From Bacteroidales bacterium (GTDB lineage Bacteria > Bacteroidota > Bacteroidia > Bacteroidales > F082), in contig JAFPUN010000020.1 of the NCBI GenBank assembly GCA_017395365.1, positions 124,001 through 188,000 on the forward strand: a stretch of 64,000 nt of DNA, given 5' to 3'. The position numbers and the translations under genes were made by a program. Numbering within the stretch: position 1 is the stretch's first letter; each line of letters begins with the position of its first letter. A model generated the notes under the pieces. That model made no database searches and was not told the DNA's origin. It was given only the letters and a program-made list of their open reading frames with translations. This document shows, in pieces, positions 8,438 to 17,166 of this stretch.

Positions 8438-11268
8438 AACTCCTCTTTAAGGTATTTTGCAGTATAGCTTTCCTTACATTTGCATATCTCCTCTGGGGTG
8501 CCTTGGCAAACGATGCGTCCGCCGCGTTCGCCGCCTTCAGGACCCATGTCGATGATCCAGTCTGCCATCTTGATGACATCCATGTTGTGCTCGATGATGA
8601 GAACGGTGTTGCCCCTTTCAACGAGTTTGTTCAGCACGCTCATAAGCACCTTGATGTCCTCGAAGTGCAGACCCGTTGTGGGCTCATCCAACACATAGAG
8701 GGTCTTGCCGGTGTCGCGCTTAGCCAGCTCGGTGGCCAGCTTTACGCGCTGCGCCTCGCCGCCCGATATGGTGGTAGAGGCCTGTCCGAGGGTGAGGTAG
8801 CCCAAACCTACGTCTTTCAAGGTTTTGATCTTTTGTATGATGCTTGGGATGTTTTCAAAGAAATCCACCGCTTCGTTGATGGTCATGTTGAGCACATCGT
8901 TGATCGACTTGCCTTTGTAGCGCACCTCAAGGGTTTCGCGGTTGTAGCGCTTGCCCTGGCATTCTTCGCATAGGACCGTCACATCGGGGAGGAAGTTCAT
9001 CTCGATGACGCGCACACCCGCGCCTTTGCATGCCTCGCAGCGACCGCCCTTCACATTGAACGAGAAACGTCCAGCCTTGTAGTTGCGGATTTTCGACTCA
9101 GGCAACTCTCCATAAAGTTTGCGGATGTCGTCAAAGACTTTGGTGTAGGTAGCTGGGTTGGAGCGAGGTGTGCGTCCAATCGGAGCCTGGTCGATTTGGA
9201 TGATTTTGTCGATTTTCTCCAAACCTTCGATGCTGTCGTAAGGCAGGGGCTCCTTCACCGAGCGGTAGAATTTCTGGCTGAGGATGGGGGAGAGGGTCTC
9301 ATTAATTAAGGTGGACTTGCCTGAGCCGCTGACGCCTGTCACACAGACCATCACACCGAGGGGCAGTTTCAAATCGACATTCTTCAAGTTATGTCCTTTT
9401 GCACCTTTGATGGTGAGGAACTCGCCATCCAAGGGTTTGCGCCTTGTCTTTGGTACCTCGATTTGGCGTTTGCCGTTGAGGTAGTCGCATGTGATGGAGT
9501 GCCCGGTCTTGGTTTCGGCAGGTGTGCCGGCAAAGACGACTTCGCCGCCATGGCGTCCTGCTCCAGGACCGATGTCGACGAGATAGTCGGCATTGAGCAT
9601 GGTTTCTTTGTCGTGTTCCACCACAATAACAGAGTTGCCAATGTCGCGCAACTCCTTGAGCGACTCGATGAGGCGCTGGTTATCGCGCTGATGCAAGCCG
9701 ATGCTAGGCTCGTCCAAAATATACAAAACACCCGTCAGTTGCGAGCCGATCTGTGTGGCCAAACGGATGCGTTGCGCCTCGCCGCCCGACAAGGAAGCCG
9801 CTGGACGATTCATGTTGAGATAGTCGATGCCGATGTCGAGGAGGAAATGCACGCGCTTGTGGATTTCACGCAGGATTTCCTTGGCGATGTCGTTTTGACG
9901 GTCGGTGAGTTTGCCAGGAAGTTCGTCAATCCACTTGCCGAGACTCAGCGTGTCCATATTGGCCACCTCGGCGATGTTCTTTCCGTCGATGCGGAACCAC
10001 TGCGCCTCTTTCTTCAACCTTGTGCCGCCGCAAACGGGACAACTCACATGGTTCATGAACGAGCCAGCCCAGCGTGCGATGGCCGCCGAGGCTTCCTCGT
10101 TGTTCTGGTCCTCGATGAAGTTGATGATGCCCTCGAAGTTGATTTTGACGGTCGAGGTGATGCCAAGCGTCTCGCGTTTTACCTCGAAGGTCTCGTTTGT
10201 ACCGTAGAGAATAACGTCTAATGCCTCGTCGGAGATGTCTTTCAGAGGGGTGTCCAAGGTGTAGCCGTATTTCATGCCGATGGCTTCCAACTGCTTGAAG
10301 ATCCAACTACCAGCCTTGTATTCGCCCGCAGGGGCCAGACCGCCTTTGCGGAGGCTGAGGTTGGGGTTGGGGATGATCTTCTCCTTGTCGACAATGGCGA
10401 TTTCCCCCAAACCGTTACACTTGGGACAAGCTCCATAGGGTGAGTTGAACGAGAAAGTGTTAGGCTCGGGGTCTTCGTAGGAGAGGCCCGTGGTGGGGCA
10501 CATCAACAATCGGCTGAAGTAGCGCAGTTGTTCGGTGTCGTTGTCGAGCACCATGAGCAGCCCTTTGCCATAGCGGAAGGCGGTTTGCACCGACTTCTTG
10601 ACACGGGTAAGGCTGTCTTCGTGCACTTCGATGCGGTCGACAACAATCTCGATGTCATGGGTCTTGTAGCGGTCCACCATCATGCCGAATTCGAGTTCAC
10701 GCATCACACCATCGACGCGAACACGGGTGAAGCCAGCCTGGCGTATGTGTTCAAACAGTTCGCGGTAATGACCCTTGCGGCCGCGGACTGCGGGTGCCAG
10801 GATGTTGATGCGCTTGCCGTCAAATTCTTTAAGTATCAGGTCGGTGATTTGCTCTTCTGTGTATCGCACCATTTTCTCGCCCGTATTGTAGGAATAGGCT
10901 TCGCCTATGCGGGCATAGAGCAGGCGCAGGAAATCGTAGATCTCGGTGATGGTGCCCACAGTGGAACGTGGGTTCTTGTTCACACTCTTCTGCTCGATGC
11001 TGATGACGGGGCTTAATCCTGTGATTTTGTCTACATCGGGGCGTTCCATGCTGCCGATGAACTGTCGCGCGTAGGCAGAGAAGCTCTCCATGTAGCGACG
11101 CTGTCCCTCGGCATAGATGGTGTCGAAGGCCAACGACGACTTGCCACTCCCGCTGATGCCAGTGACGACCACCAAGGCATTGCGTGGAATGGAGAGATCG
11201 ATGTTCTTCAGGTTGTTTTCCCGAGCACCGAGAATTTCTAGGGTCTTATCTTCAGAGAATTCGTTCAC
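8392..11268 (-). CDS. uvrA: UvrABC excinuclease subunit A
   Basis: A 958-residue cytoplasmic DNA-damage sensor of nucleotide excision repair, an ABC ATPase dimer that loads UvrB. First Walker A is '[13 protein letters not shown]', with insertion and zinc module '[13 protein letters not shown]...CPKCNGLG'; then '[10 protein letters not shown]', signature '[12 protein letters not shown]' and Walker B '[11 protein letters not shown]'. The second half has '[13 protein letters not shown]', a zinc module 'CEACKGAG...CEECQGKRY', '[12 protein letters not shown]' and '[11 protein letters not shown]'. The start is the GTG at 11268, preceded by a purine-rich GAGGAG, and overlapping the stop of the upstream transglycosylase gene as GTGA. 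An ATG 105 bases further upstream would add an unconserved tail. The C-terminal '[13 protein letters not shown]' comes from the repeat at 8371-8437 and is unlikely to matter for function. Confidence 0.96.
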   Translation of the reverse strand: MNEFSEDKTLEILGARENNLKNIDLSIPRNALVVVTGISGSGKSSLAFDTIYAEGQRRYMESFSAYARQFIGSMERPDVDKITGLSPVISIEQKSVNKNPRSTVGTITEIYDFLRLLYARIGEAYSYNTGEKMVRYTEEQITDLILKEFDGKRINILAPAVRGRKGHYRELFEHIRQAGFTRVRVDGVMRELEFGMMVDRYKTHDIEIVVDRIEVHEDSLTRVKKSVQTAFRYGKGLLMVLDNDTEQLRYFSRLLMCPTTGLSYEDPEPNTFSFNSPYGACPKCNGLGEIAIVDKEKIIPNPNLSLRKGGLAPAGEYKAGSWIFKQLEAIGMKYGYTLDTPLKDISDEALDVILYGTNETFEVKRETLGITSTVKINFEGIINFIEDQNNEEASAAIARWAGSFMNHVSCPVCGGTRLKKEAQWFRIDGKNIAEVANMDTLSLGKWIDELPGKLTDRQNDIAKEILREIHKRVHFLLDIGIDYLNMNRPAASLSGGEAQRIRLATQIGSQLTGVLYILDEPSIGLHQRDNQRLIESLKELRDIGNSVIVVEHDKETMLNADYLVDIGPGAGRHGGEVVFAGTPAETKTGHSITCDYLNGKRQIEVPKTRRKPLDGEFLTIKGAKGHNLKNVDLKLPLGVMVCVTGVSGSGKSTLINETLSPILSQKFYRSVKEPLPYDSIEGLEKIDKIIQIDQAPIGRTPRSNPATYTKVFDDIRKLYGELPESKIRNYKAGRFSFNVKGGRCEACKGAGVRVIEMNFLPDVTVLCEECQGKRYNRETLEVRYKGKSINDVLNMTINEAVDFFENIPSIIQKIKTLKDVGLGYLTLGQASTTISGGEAQRVKLATELAKRDTGKTLYVLDEPTTGLHFEDIKVLMSVLNKLVERGNTVLIIEHNMDVIKMADWIIDMGPEGGERGGRIVCQGTPEEICKCKESYTAKYLKEELEMRNAEMRSIRRSQ

Positions 11269-12248
11269 TCTGCTCTCCTCATTTTTTTGTGTGTTTTGGC
11301 ATATTGCCCTGTCGGGATTTTGATGTCGTAGCTGTTGCCTGCCGAAACTGTCAGCGAGTTGCTGCGCAGCCAAGGGTTGAAGTACTTCAGCATCTTAATA
11401 TTCGTGCCTTCTCTGTAGGCAAAGTCCACAAGGTCGGGGATGGACTGCACAACGGTGACTGTTTTGGTCTCGTAGGGCTGGTACCAGCCGTTGTCACCAA
11501 TTTGGAAACCGTATTTTGCCGGGTTCTCTGTGATAAGCTTCAGAGCGAGGATGCGAAACATGTAGCGTTGCGTCTCCTCGGGAAGCATCATGTCATAGTA
11601 TGAGTCGACACGTTGTTCCTCTTGTGTCTTGGTGATGCGTCCGTTACCGCAGTTGAAAGCTGCCGCCGCCAAGGTCCAGCTTCCGAATTTGCGGTAGGAG
11701 GCTTTGAGGTACTTGCAGGCCGCAACGGTCTCTTTCTCCACATTGTAACGCATGTCCACCTCTTTATTGATTTCCAGGTCGTATTCCTTGCCTGTGCTTT
11801 CAAGGAACTGCCAGAAACCGACGGCCTTTGAGGGCGAGACGGCGTTGGTCAATTCACTTTCAATCATGGCGAGGTACTTGAAGTCTTCGGGCAGGCCGTA
11901 TTTCTCCATCAGAGGCTCCATAACGGGGAACCAGCGTGTGGTGCGTTTCAGCAGCAAGAGGTTGGCGGAATGCCTGTAGGAGTTGACCAACAGCTCTCTT
12001 TCCAAACGCTCGCGAACATAGAACAGGTCTAACGGCACCTCTTCTCCGCAAAATGTCATCGATTCTGGTAGCTCGATATCGTGGGTGAGGTGGTCGATTT
12101 GGTCGAAGCTGAGGTATTCGTGGTCGGTGCCTTCGTAGTTCTCCATCTGTTCATCGTTGGATTGCGCAAAGGCAAAGGTGAGGGCAGCGGTCACACCTAT
12201 TAATATAATGGCCATGCCGCAAGCCAAGAGGATGTTTCTTGTTTTCAT
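11265..12248 (-). CDS. Lytic murein transglycosylase (MltD-like, SLT domain)
   Basis: A 327-residue envelope enzyme. It starts with a signal anchor or signal peptide ([20 protein letters not shown], then AALTFAFAQ). The SLT domain spans about 105-235: '[20 protein letters not shown]' carries the catalytic Glu (E130) in the E-S-x-L motif, followed by '[11 protein letters not shown]' and '[12 protein letters not shown]'. The C-terminal 50 residues ('[22 protein letters not shown]') resemble a LysM-like module that binds peptidoglycan. It should cleave glycan strands to 1,6-anhydro products. Its stop overlaps the uvrA GTG by four bases, so the two are translationally coupled. The ATG at 12248 was chosen for the signal sequence. 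Confidence 0.9.
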   Translation of the reverse strand: MKTRNILLACGMAIILIGVTAALTFAFAQSNDEQMENYEGTDHEYLSFDQIDHLTHDIELPESMTFCGEEVPLDLFYVRERLERELLVNSYRHSANLLLLKRTTRWFPVMEPLMEKYGLPEDFKYLAMIESELTNAVSPSKAVGFWQFLESTGKEYDLEINKEVDMRYNVEKETVAACKYLKASYRKFGSWTLAAAAFNCGNGRITKTQEEQRVDSYYDMMLPEETQRYMFRILALKLITENPAKYGFQIGDNGWYQPYETKTVTVVQSIPDLVDFAYREGTNIKMLKYFNPWLRSNSLTVSAGNSYDIKIPTGQYAKTHKKMRRAE

Positions 12249-12342
12249 GGGTGTTCTATGTTGAGTTCTTGTTTTCAATGGTTGTTCTGTTGGACGGGTC
12301 TTCGATGCTTCAACTTTACATAGCAACCTCGGGCTTTTGAAA

Positions 12343-12375
12343 ATACAGGTCCCTGAGCTTGTCGAAGGGCCGTTT
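12343..12375. repeat. Dispersed 'GTCGAAGGGCCGTTTTAA' element
   Basis: GGTCCCTGAGCTTGTCGAAG followed by GGCCGTTTTAAA lies just past the rfbC stop codon. It resembles, in the opposite orientation, the element at 6572-6654. Such 'CTTCGACAAGCTCAGG' units are widespread in Bacteroidetes intergenic regions. Confidence 0.5.
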
Positions 12376-12917
12376 TAAAATGGCGTCACAAAATCCTTGA
12401 ACAGGGGTGCGACTTTGTCTTTTTCCGACAGAATGGGATTGTCTATGCCCCAATCGATATTCAGGTCAGGATCGTTCCAATAGATGCTGCCTTCCGAAGC
12501 CTTGTTGTAGACATTGGTGCACTTGTAGGTGAACACTGAATGGTCTTCAAGGCACACGAAGCCATGGGCGAAGCCTTCTGGGATCCAATACATGAACTTG
12601 TTGCTTTCAGTCAGCACCACCGACTCCCATTGGCCATAGGTGGGCGAGCCTTTCCTCAAGTCGACGGCGACGTCCATCACGGAGCCTTTCACCACCCGCA
12701 CTAGTTTGCCTTGGGCAAAGGGCGGCTTCTGGAAGTGCAGTCCGCGTAACACACCACGCATCGATTGCGACTCGTTGTCCTGTACGAAAGTCATGTCAAG
12801 CCCGTGCTGGGCGAAACGCTCCTTGTTATAGCTTTCAAAGAAATAGCCACGCTCGTCGGTGAACACGTCTGGCTTGATGACCAAAAGGTCTTTTATCTTG
12901 GTTTCGATGATTTCCAT
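12375..12917 (-). CDS. rfbC: dTDP-4-dehydrorhamnose 3,5-epimerase
   Basis: A 180-residue cupin enzyme of dTDP-L-rhamnose synthesis, giving precursor for surface polysaccharide. The catalytic residues known from RmlC are visible: H61 in 'LRGLHFQKPP', K71 in 'QGKLVRV', and Y131 in 'SVFTYKCTN', with D169-region 'WNDPDLNIDW' near the C-terminus. Length matches the family. The other rhamnose genes (rfbA, rfbB, rfbD) are not beside it, so it is a solitary copy in this window. It lies downstream of lpdA in the same direction, separated by 57 bases that hold a palindrome. Confidence 0.95.
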   Translation of the reverse strand: MEIIETKIKDLLVIKPDVFTDERGYFFESYNKERFAQHGLDMTFVQDNESQSMRGVLRGLHFQKPPFAQGKLVRVVKGSVMDVAVDLRKGSPTYGQWESVVLTESNKFMYWIPEGFAHGFVCLEDHSVFTYKCTNVYNKASEGSIYWNDPDLNIDWGIDNPILSEKDKVAPLFKDFVTPF

Positions 12918-12935
12918 AATGATTCGTCTAGGCTG

Positions 12936-12963
12936 GTAGAGACGCGATTAATCGCGTCTCTAC
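12936..12963. repeat. Perfect 28-bp palindrome between rfbC and lpdA
   Basis: GTAGAGACGCGAT-TA-ATCGCGTCTCTAC has perfect 13-base arms around a 2-base centre, so the whole 28 bases is a palindrome. It sits in the 57-base gap after the lpdA stop. It has no T run for transcription going left, so it is probably a dispersed repeat or a processing hairpin, not a classical terminator. Confidence 0.75.
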
Positions 12964-12974
12964 AAACCATATGA

Positions 12975-14366
12975 TTAAAGATGTACGCATTCGCCATAAG
13001 CTGCGGCAGCAGCCTCCATGATGCCTTCCGACATGGTGGGGTGGGGGAATACAGCGTGGATAATGTCTTCGCCTTTGGCGCCCAGTTCACGGCAGAGCAC
13101 GGCAGCGGCGACCATCTCAGTGACGTTGTCGCCGACCATGTGGCAGCCTAGCCAGTCGCCCGTCTTGGCGTCGAAGACAACCTTGATGAAGCCGTCGCGG
13201 TTGCCGGCAGCGGTGGCCTTGCCCGAGGCGGTGAAGGGGAACTTGCCGATTTTCACCTCATATCCTGCTGCAATGGCCTTCGCTTCGCTCAGGCCAACGG
13301 AGGCGATTTCGGGTGTGGTGTAGGTGCAGCCAGGGATGTTGGCGTAGTTGAGCGGCTTGGGATCCAATCCGCAGAGTTTCTCCACGCAGATGGTGGCTTC
13401 GTGGTCGGCTTTGTGGGCCAGGGCGGGACCGTGCACGATGTCGCCGATGGCATAGATACCCGGCACGTTGGTGCGGTACCATTCGTCCACATTGACCTTA
13501 CCGCGATCGGTGGTGATGCCGAGTTCCTCAAGGCCGAGGTTGTCGATGTTGGTCTGCACGCCGACGGCACTGAGCACGATGTCAGCTTCCACGGTCTTCT
13601 CGCCTTTCTTGTTGGCGATGGTGCACACGCACTTCTCGCCGGTGGTGTCGACATGGGTCACCGAGGCTTCGGTCATCACGGTCATCTTCAGCTTCTTGAA
13701 GGCGCGCTCCACTTGCTTGGAGACTTCCTCGTCTTCGTTCGGCACCACGTTGGGCAGGAATTCCACCAAAGTGACCTTCACGCCCATGCTGGTGAAGAAG
13801 AAGGCGAACTCCGAGCCGATGGCACCTGAGCCGACCACGACCATGCTCTCGGGGATCTTGTCCAAAACGAGGGCTTGGCGATAGCCGATGATCTTTTTGC
13901 CGTCGATGGGCAGGGCGGGCAACTCACGCACGCGCGAACCCGTGGCGAGGATGATATGGTCGGCCTCATAGAGTGAGGCGTTGCCTTCGGCGTCGGTCAC
14001 TTCCACCTGTTTGTCGACGGTCAGTTTGCCATAGCCGGCGATGACGTCGACATTGTTTTTCTTGAGGAGGTACTGTACGCCTTTGCTCATGGTGTCGGCC
14101 ACGCCGCGGCTGCGGGCCACGACGGCCTCCATGTCGGGTTTCACTTCGCCTTCCACCTTGATGCCGTAATTCTCGGCATGGTTGATATAGGTGTAGACCT
14201 GTGCGCTCTTCAGCAGGGCTTTGGTGGGGATGCAACCCCAATTGAGGCAGATGCCGCCCACTTCGGCCTTCTCGACCACGGCGGTCTTCTTTCCAAGTTG
14301 TGATGCTCTGATGGCAGCCACATAGCCTCCCGGGCCGCTGCCGATAACAATGACGTCGTATTTCAT
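12975..14366 (-). CDS. lpdA: Dihydrolipoyl dehydrogenase (E3)
   Basis: A 463-residue FAD enzyme that reoxidises dihydrolipoamide with NAD+ for 2-oxoacid dehydrogenase or glycine cleavage complexes. The FAD site is 'VIGSGPGGYVAAIRASQLG', the redox disulfide is C40/C45 in 'GGICLNWGCIPTK', the NAD site is 'VVGSGAIGSEFAFFFTSMG', and 'GIYAIGDIVHGPALAHKA' is the second FAD contact. The dimer-interface His-Glu pair is in 'AVFPHPTMSEGIMEAA' near the C-terminus. Length is typical. No E1 or E2 genes are adjacent, so its partner complex is unknown. A TAATTTCG element at 14400 may be its promoter. Confidence 0.95.
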   Translation of the reverse strand: MKYDVIVIGSGPGGYVAAIRASQLGKKTAVVEKAEVGGICLNWGCIPTKALLKSAQVYTYINHAENYGIKVEGEVKPDMEAVVARSRGVADTMSKGVQYLLKKNNVDVIAGYGKLTVDKQVEVTDAEGNASLYEADHIILATGSRVRELPALPIDGKKIIGYRQALVLDKIPESMVVVGSGAIGSEFAFFFTSMGVKVTLVEFLPNVVPNEDEEVSKQVERAFKKLKMTVMTEASVTHVDTTGEKCVCTIANKKGEKTVEADIVLSAVGVQTNIDNLGLEELGITTDRGKVNVDEWYRTNVPGIYAIGDIVHGPALAHKADHEATICVEKLCGLDPKPLNYANIPGCTYTTPEIASVGLSEAKAIAAGYEVKIGKFPFTASGKATAAGNRDGFIKVVFDAKTGDWLGCHMVGDNVTEMVAAAVLCRELGAKGEDIIHAVFPHPTMSEGIMEAAAAAYGECVHL

Positions 14367-14399
14367 ATTCTGTGTATTTTATGATTTTCGTTGAAACTG

Positions 14400-14407
14400 C
14401 GAAATTA
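14400..14407 (-). promoter_or_regulatory. -7-like element (TAATTTCG) for lpdA
   Basis: The minus strand reads TAATTTCG, one mismatch from TAnnTTTG, 34 bases before the lpdA ATG. Confidence 0.4.
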
Positions 14408-14495
14408 CAAAAAAAATCGCAAACAGCCTTGTGTTTCGAATTTATTGTGTAAGTTTGCTGTGTTAATACATGATTGACATGGTGCTGGACATGTA

Positions 14496-15422
14496 GTGAA
14501 AATGGAGGATGAATCGGGCTACGCCAGATATTCTTACGACGCCATGGGCAATGTTTCGGAAAATTGTCGTACCTTTGTGCTTCCAGCTGAGGACTATGCC
14601 TACACTTTCATCATGAACACCGAATACGACACTTGGGGACGCACCTTGTCCATCACCTATCCCGACACCTCTTCATTAGGTATATGGCTAAGTGTGGACC
14701 CGATGAGCGACAAGTATCCTAGTTTAAGCCCGTATGTTTATTGCGCGGATAACCCGATGAGGTTGGTGGATCTGAAGGGAGAAACAATTTGGATAATAGG
14801 TGATGATGATACAGAAACTAAGTATTCAAAAGATATGTCTGCTGAAAATATGTCTGGATTTACAGCACAGGCTATTGTTGCATTGAATCAGATAAGTGCA
14901 ACGGACATAGGAGGTCTTATGATTCAAGAATTAATGGACTCTAAGAATGATTATTGTATTGAAAAAAGCGACGCGAGCTGTTTTTATTCTGAGTATGCGC
15001 AACGATTTGCAGGGTTTGCAAAACAATGGGAACAGGCAGAAAACAAAAATGGTTATAATTATTATAAATCAAAAGGTGAGGTCTTTGAAGGTGGTGCAGG
15101 AGGTAAAATCTATTGGGATCCTAATGGTACAGAGTTACCTACCACAAAAGGAGATATGAAAAATCCTGTAAGTGATTTGGGCCATGAATTGTTTCATGGG
15201 TGGGATGCGTGTAGAGGATTATTAAATAATGATGACTATAATGGAATATCTCGAAACGAATGGCAGGCTTCATATAATGAAAATATCCTTCGACAGCAAA
15301 TGGGATTACCATTAAGGACACATTATGGGGAATACTATGATCCTTCTGGTAAATTTTTGGGTTATAAAGCTAGTTTACTTGAAAACAATAATATAATTAA
15401 GCCGTATTGGTACAATTATTAA
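14496..15422 (+). CDS. RHS remnant fused to a C-terminal HExxH (M91/NleD-like) toxin module
   Basis: A 308-residue chimera. Residues about 1-58 are an RHS YD-repeat piece ('RYSYDAMGNVSENCRTF', 'TEYDTWGRTLSITYPD'). Residues 60-92 are the end of the RHS core ('LGIWLSVDPMSDKYPSLSPY'), joined directly so that the core centre is missing. From residue 93 the DNA turns AT-rich and encodes a new domain with HELFH (H230-H234). It is followed by 'RNEWQASYNENILRQQMG' and 'PLRTHYGEYY', the pattern of NleD-like M91 zinc peptidases (HExxH, then E, then EN-x-x-R-x-x-x-G-x-x-x-R). The first codon may be GTG 14496 or ATG 14502. There is no signal peptide, so it is an orphan toxin tip, not a complete RHS effector. 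The next gene is its likely immunity partner. Confidence 0.8.
   Translation: MKMEDESGYARYSYDAMGNVSENCRTFVLPAEDYAYTFIMNTEYDTWGRTLSITYPDTSSLGIWLSVDPMSDKYPSLSPYVYCADNPMRLVDLKGETIWIIGDDDTETKYSKDMSAENMSGFTAQAIVALNQISATDIGGLMIQELMDSKNDYCIEKSDASCFYSEYAQRFAGFAKQWEQAENKNGYNYYKSKGEVFEGGAGGKIYWDPNGTELPTTKGDMKNPVSDLGHELFHGWDACRGLLNNDDYNGISRNEWQASYNENILRQQMGLPLRTHYGEYYDPSGKFLGYKASLLENNNIIKPYWYNY
14668..14755 (+). repeat. 88-bp direct repeat, copy A (end of RHS core)
   Basis: This stretch matches 16460-16547 at 85 of 88 bases (offset 1792). It encodes 'SLGIWLSVDPMSDKYPSLSP' and the following YVYCADNP of the RHS core, ending exactly where the two toxin domains diverge. It is the presumed recombination site for toxin-tip exchange. 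Confidence 0.9.
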
Positions 15423-15428
15423 GATAAA

Positions 15429-16088
15429 ATGAGAATAACAAGGTATACAATTCTAATCGCAATCATTTTGGTGGCATGTAAATCTTCCTTTACTACAATC
15501 CACGAAACAGAAGAAGGTTATGTGGAATCTTTTTTCATTGTTGGAGAGATAAGTTATAATATAATAGTACCTCAGGGCCATAGCCCCAAACAATATAGTT
15601 TTACTACTGGATCATGTACATCAAAAGGAATTACATGCAATTTTGTTTATGATGATGGTTCCGTCATGTATTTTTGTACATCCGACGATGTCCCTAATAA
15701 AAAAAACATTAGAGAAACCTTTGGTGATACGATTGTCTCGAAACGGTTTGGAAGAGAATGGGCAGCACAGGGGCTGTTATTCGATTCGCTTTTATATATA
15801 AGCGATCCGACAGACTCCTCATTCCTTATTAAGAGAGTTGTATTTAAGGATTACTTTTATAAAGAGGGCTATGAATTGGAAGGTTATAATAAAAAAGAAG
15901 CTGTAGTTGATGGAGATTTTGGATACTCAGAAGAAGGTTATTGGAAAGACAAAATAGGTGGAAGGACGATAGATTACACTATTAGCATTGGGTATTACAA
16001 TGTCTCATCTGAAAGAAAAACTATTTTTGATATATGTATTAATGCATTCAATAAGAACAACTATGTATTAAGAACAACCAAGGAATAA
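15429..16088 (+). CDS. Lipoprotein, candidate immunity protein for toxin A
   Basis: A 219-residue protein starting six bases after the toxin-module stop. The N-terminus 'MRITRYTILIAIILVACKSS' is a lipoprotein signal peptide with lipobox LVAC and lipidated Cys17. The mature part is AT-rich in codons, rich in Tyr, Asp and Lys, and I recognise no domain; the region 'KRFGREWAAQGLLFDSLLY' is notable. Position directly after a polymorphic toxin tip is the standard place for an immunity gene, so the role is inferred from context only. A lipid-anchored immunity protein would imply that the toxin is met in the periplasm or at a membrane. Confidence 0.7.
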   Translation: MRITRYTILIAIILVACKSSFTTIHETEEGYVESFFIVGEISYNIIVPQGHSPKQYSFTTGSCTSKGITCNFVYDDGSVMYFCTSDDVPNKKNIRETFGDTIVSKRFGREWAAQGLLFDSLLYISDPTDSSFLIKRVVFKDYFYKEGYELEGYNKKEAVVDGDFGYSEEGYWKDKIGGRTIDYTISIGYYNVSSERKTIFDICINAFNKNNYVLRTTKE

Positions 16089-16146
16089 GATGAGCCAATT
16101 ACTTCCACATGAAGAATAAAAAATAGTGTGAGTTCCATTAATAATA

Positions 16147-17166
16147 ATGTTACTGATAATGGAGGGGACTATTAAACAAACGAGGATCAACCGCAACAGG
16201 CTTGATACACTTTACAGCTTGACACGGCCTGACACGACAGCCGAGCTCACCTATTTCTTCCACCCAGACCATCTCGGTTCTGCCTCGTGGATTACCGACC
16301 TGAGCGGGCAGCCTGTGCAGCACATGCAATACAAGCCCTTCGGCGGCGACTACATTGACCAGCAGGCCCCGAACACGGACTACTCCGAGCGTTTCCGCTT
16401 CACGGGCAAGGAACGCGATGCTGAGACGGGCTATGACTACTTCGGCGCAAGGTACTATTCCTCTTCATTAGGTATATGGCTAAGTGTGGACCCGATGAGT
16501 GACAAGTATCCTAGTTTAAGCCCGTATGTTTATTGTGCTGATAACCCAGTGAATGCTATTGATCCTGATGGTAAAGAAATCAAACTCGTTGGATCAGAAA
16601 AGGAAAGGAAGATAATCCTTGCCAATTTACAAAAACTAACTAATGACAAATTGTCAATGCGTACTGATGGAACTGTAATAATTACAAGAATTGGTGGCGA
16701 AAATTCAGGAAAATATTTGAAGACAGGTAGTGAATTAATAAGGGATTTAAACAAAAAGGGCGATGGAGCGAAGATTGTTACTATTTCCATTGGCAAAAAC
16801 GGTAATAACGAAAGCCATAAAAAGAATCAGGCTAGTTCTGGAATTAAAGTTGACTCAAATGTTACTTTTGATCCTTCTTCAAATCCTCTAATCATGACCA
16901 AGGATCCAATCACTAATAATGTATCAAAAGAAAAGAGACCATCTGAAATAGGTTTAGGCCATGAACTAATACACGCTCATCGAGCAATGAACGGCAATGC
17001 GGCTCAAGGAACAATCGAACATATCTATAAAAATGGCAAAGGAGAATTTGTAAAAAAAACGATTCCCATCGAAGAAGCGGAAACAGTAGGACTTCAAGGA
17101 GATTATAAGTTTACAGAAAACAAACTAAGAACCGAACAAGGATTAAAAGAAAGGGGGACATATTAA
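16147..17166 (+). CDS. RHS core fragment fused to a second HExxH (M91/NleD-like) toxin module
   Basis: A 339-residue open frame. Residues about 30-142 are an almost complete RHS-repeat-associated core ('FFHPDHLGSASWITDLSG', 'FTGKERDAETGYDYFGARYY', 'LGIWLSVDPMSDKYPSLSPY'). After 'DPDGKE' near 143, the AT-rich toxin part begins. It carries HELIH (272-276) in 'GLGHELIHAHRAMNGN', then 'IPIEEAETVGLQG' and 'FTENKLRTEQGLKERGTY'. This is the NleD/M91 pattern, shared in order with the preceding toxin although the rest differs. The GC-rich part before residue 20 looks like a cut RHS end; there is no signal peptide. The stop TAA shares a base with the ATG of the next gene. Confidence 0.82.
   Translation: MLLIMEGTIKQTRINRNRLDTLYSLTRPDTTAELTYFFHPDHLGSASWITDLSGQPVQHMQYKPFGGDYIDQQAPNTDYSERFRFTGKERDAETGYDYFGARYYSSSLGIWLSVDPMSDKYPSLSPYVYCADNPVNAIDPDGKEIKLVGSEKERKIILANLQKLTNDKLSMRTDGTVIITRIGGENSGKYLKTGSELIRDLNKKGDGAKIVTISIGKNGNNESHKKNQASSGIKVDSNVTFDPSSNPLIMTKDPITNNVSKEKRPSEIGLGHELIHAHRAMNGNAAQGTIEHIYKNGKGEFVKKTIPIEEAETVGLQGDYKFTENKLRTEQGLKERGTY
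16460..16547 (+). repeat. 88-bp direct repeat, copy B (end of RHS core)
   Basis: Second copy of the 88-bp repeat (85 of 88 identical to 14668-14755). Here it lies inside a complete RHS core, so this is probably the ancestral context; copy A was joined to an unrelated RHS repeat piece. Confidence 0.9.

Noticed and set aside
11269-11373. Upstream ATG for uvrA at 11373
   Set aside because: It would extend into the transglycosylase gene with non-conserved residues; the GTG at 11268 fits the family start.
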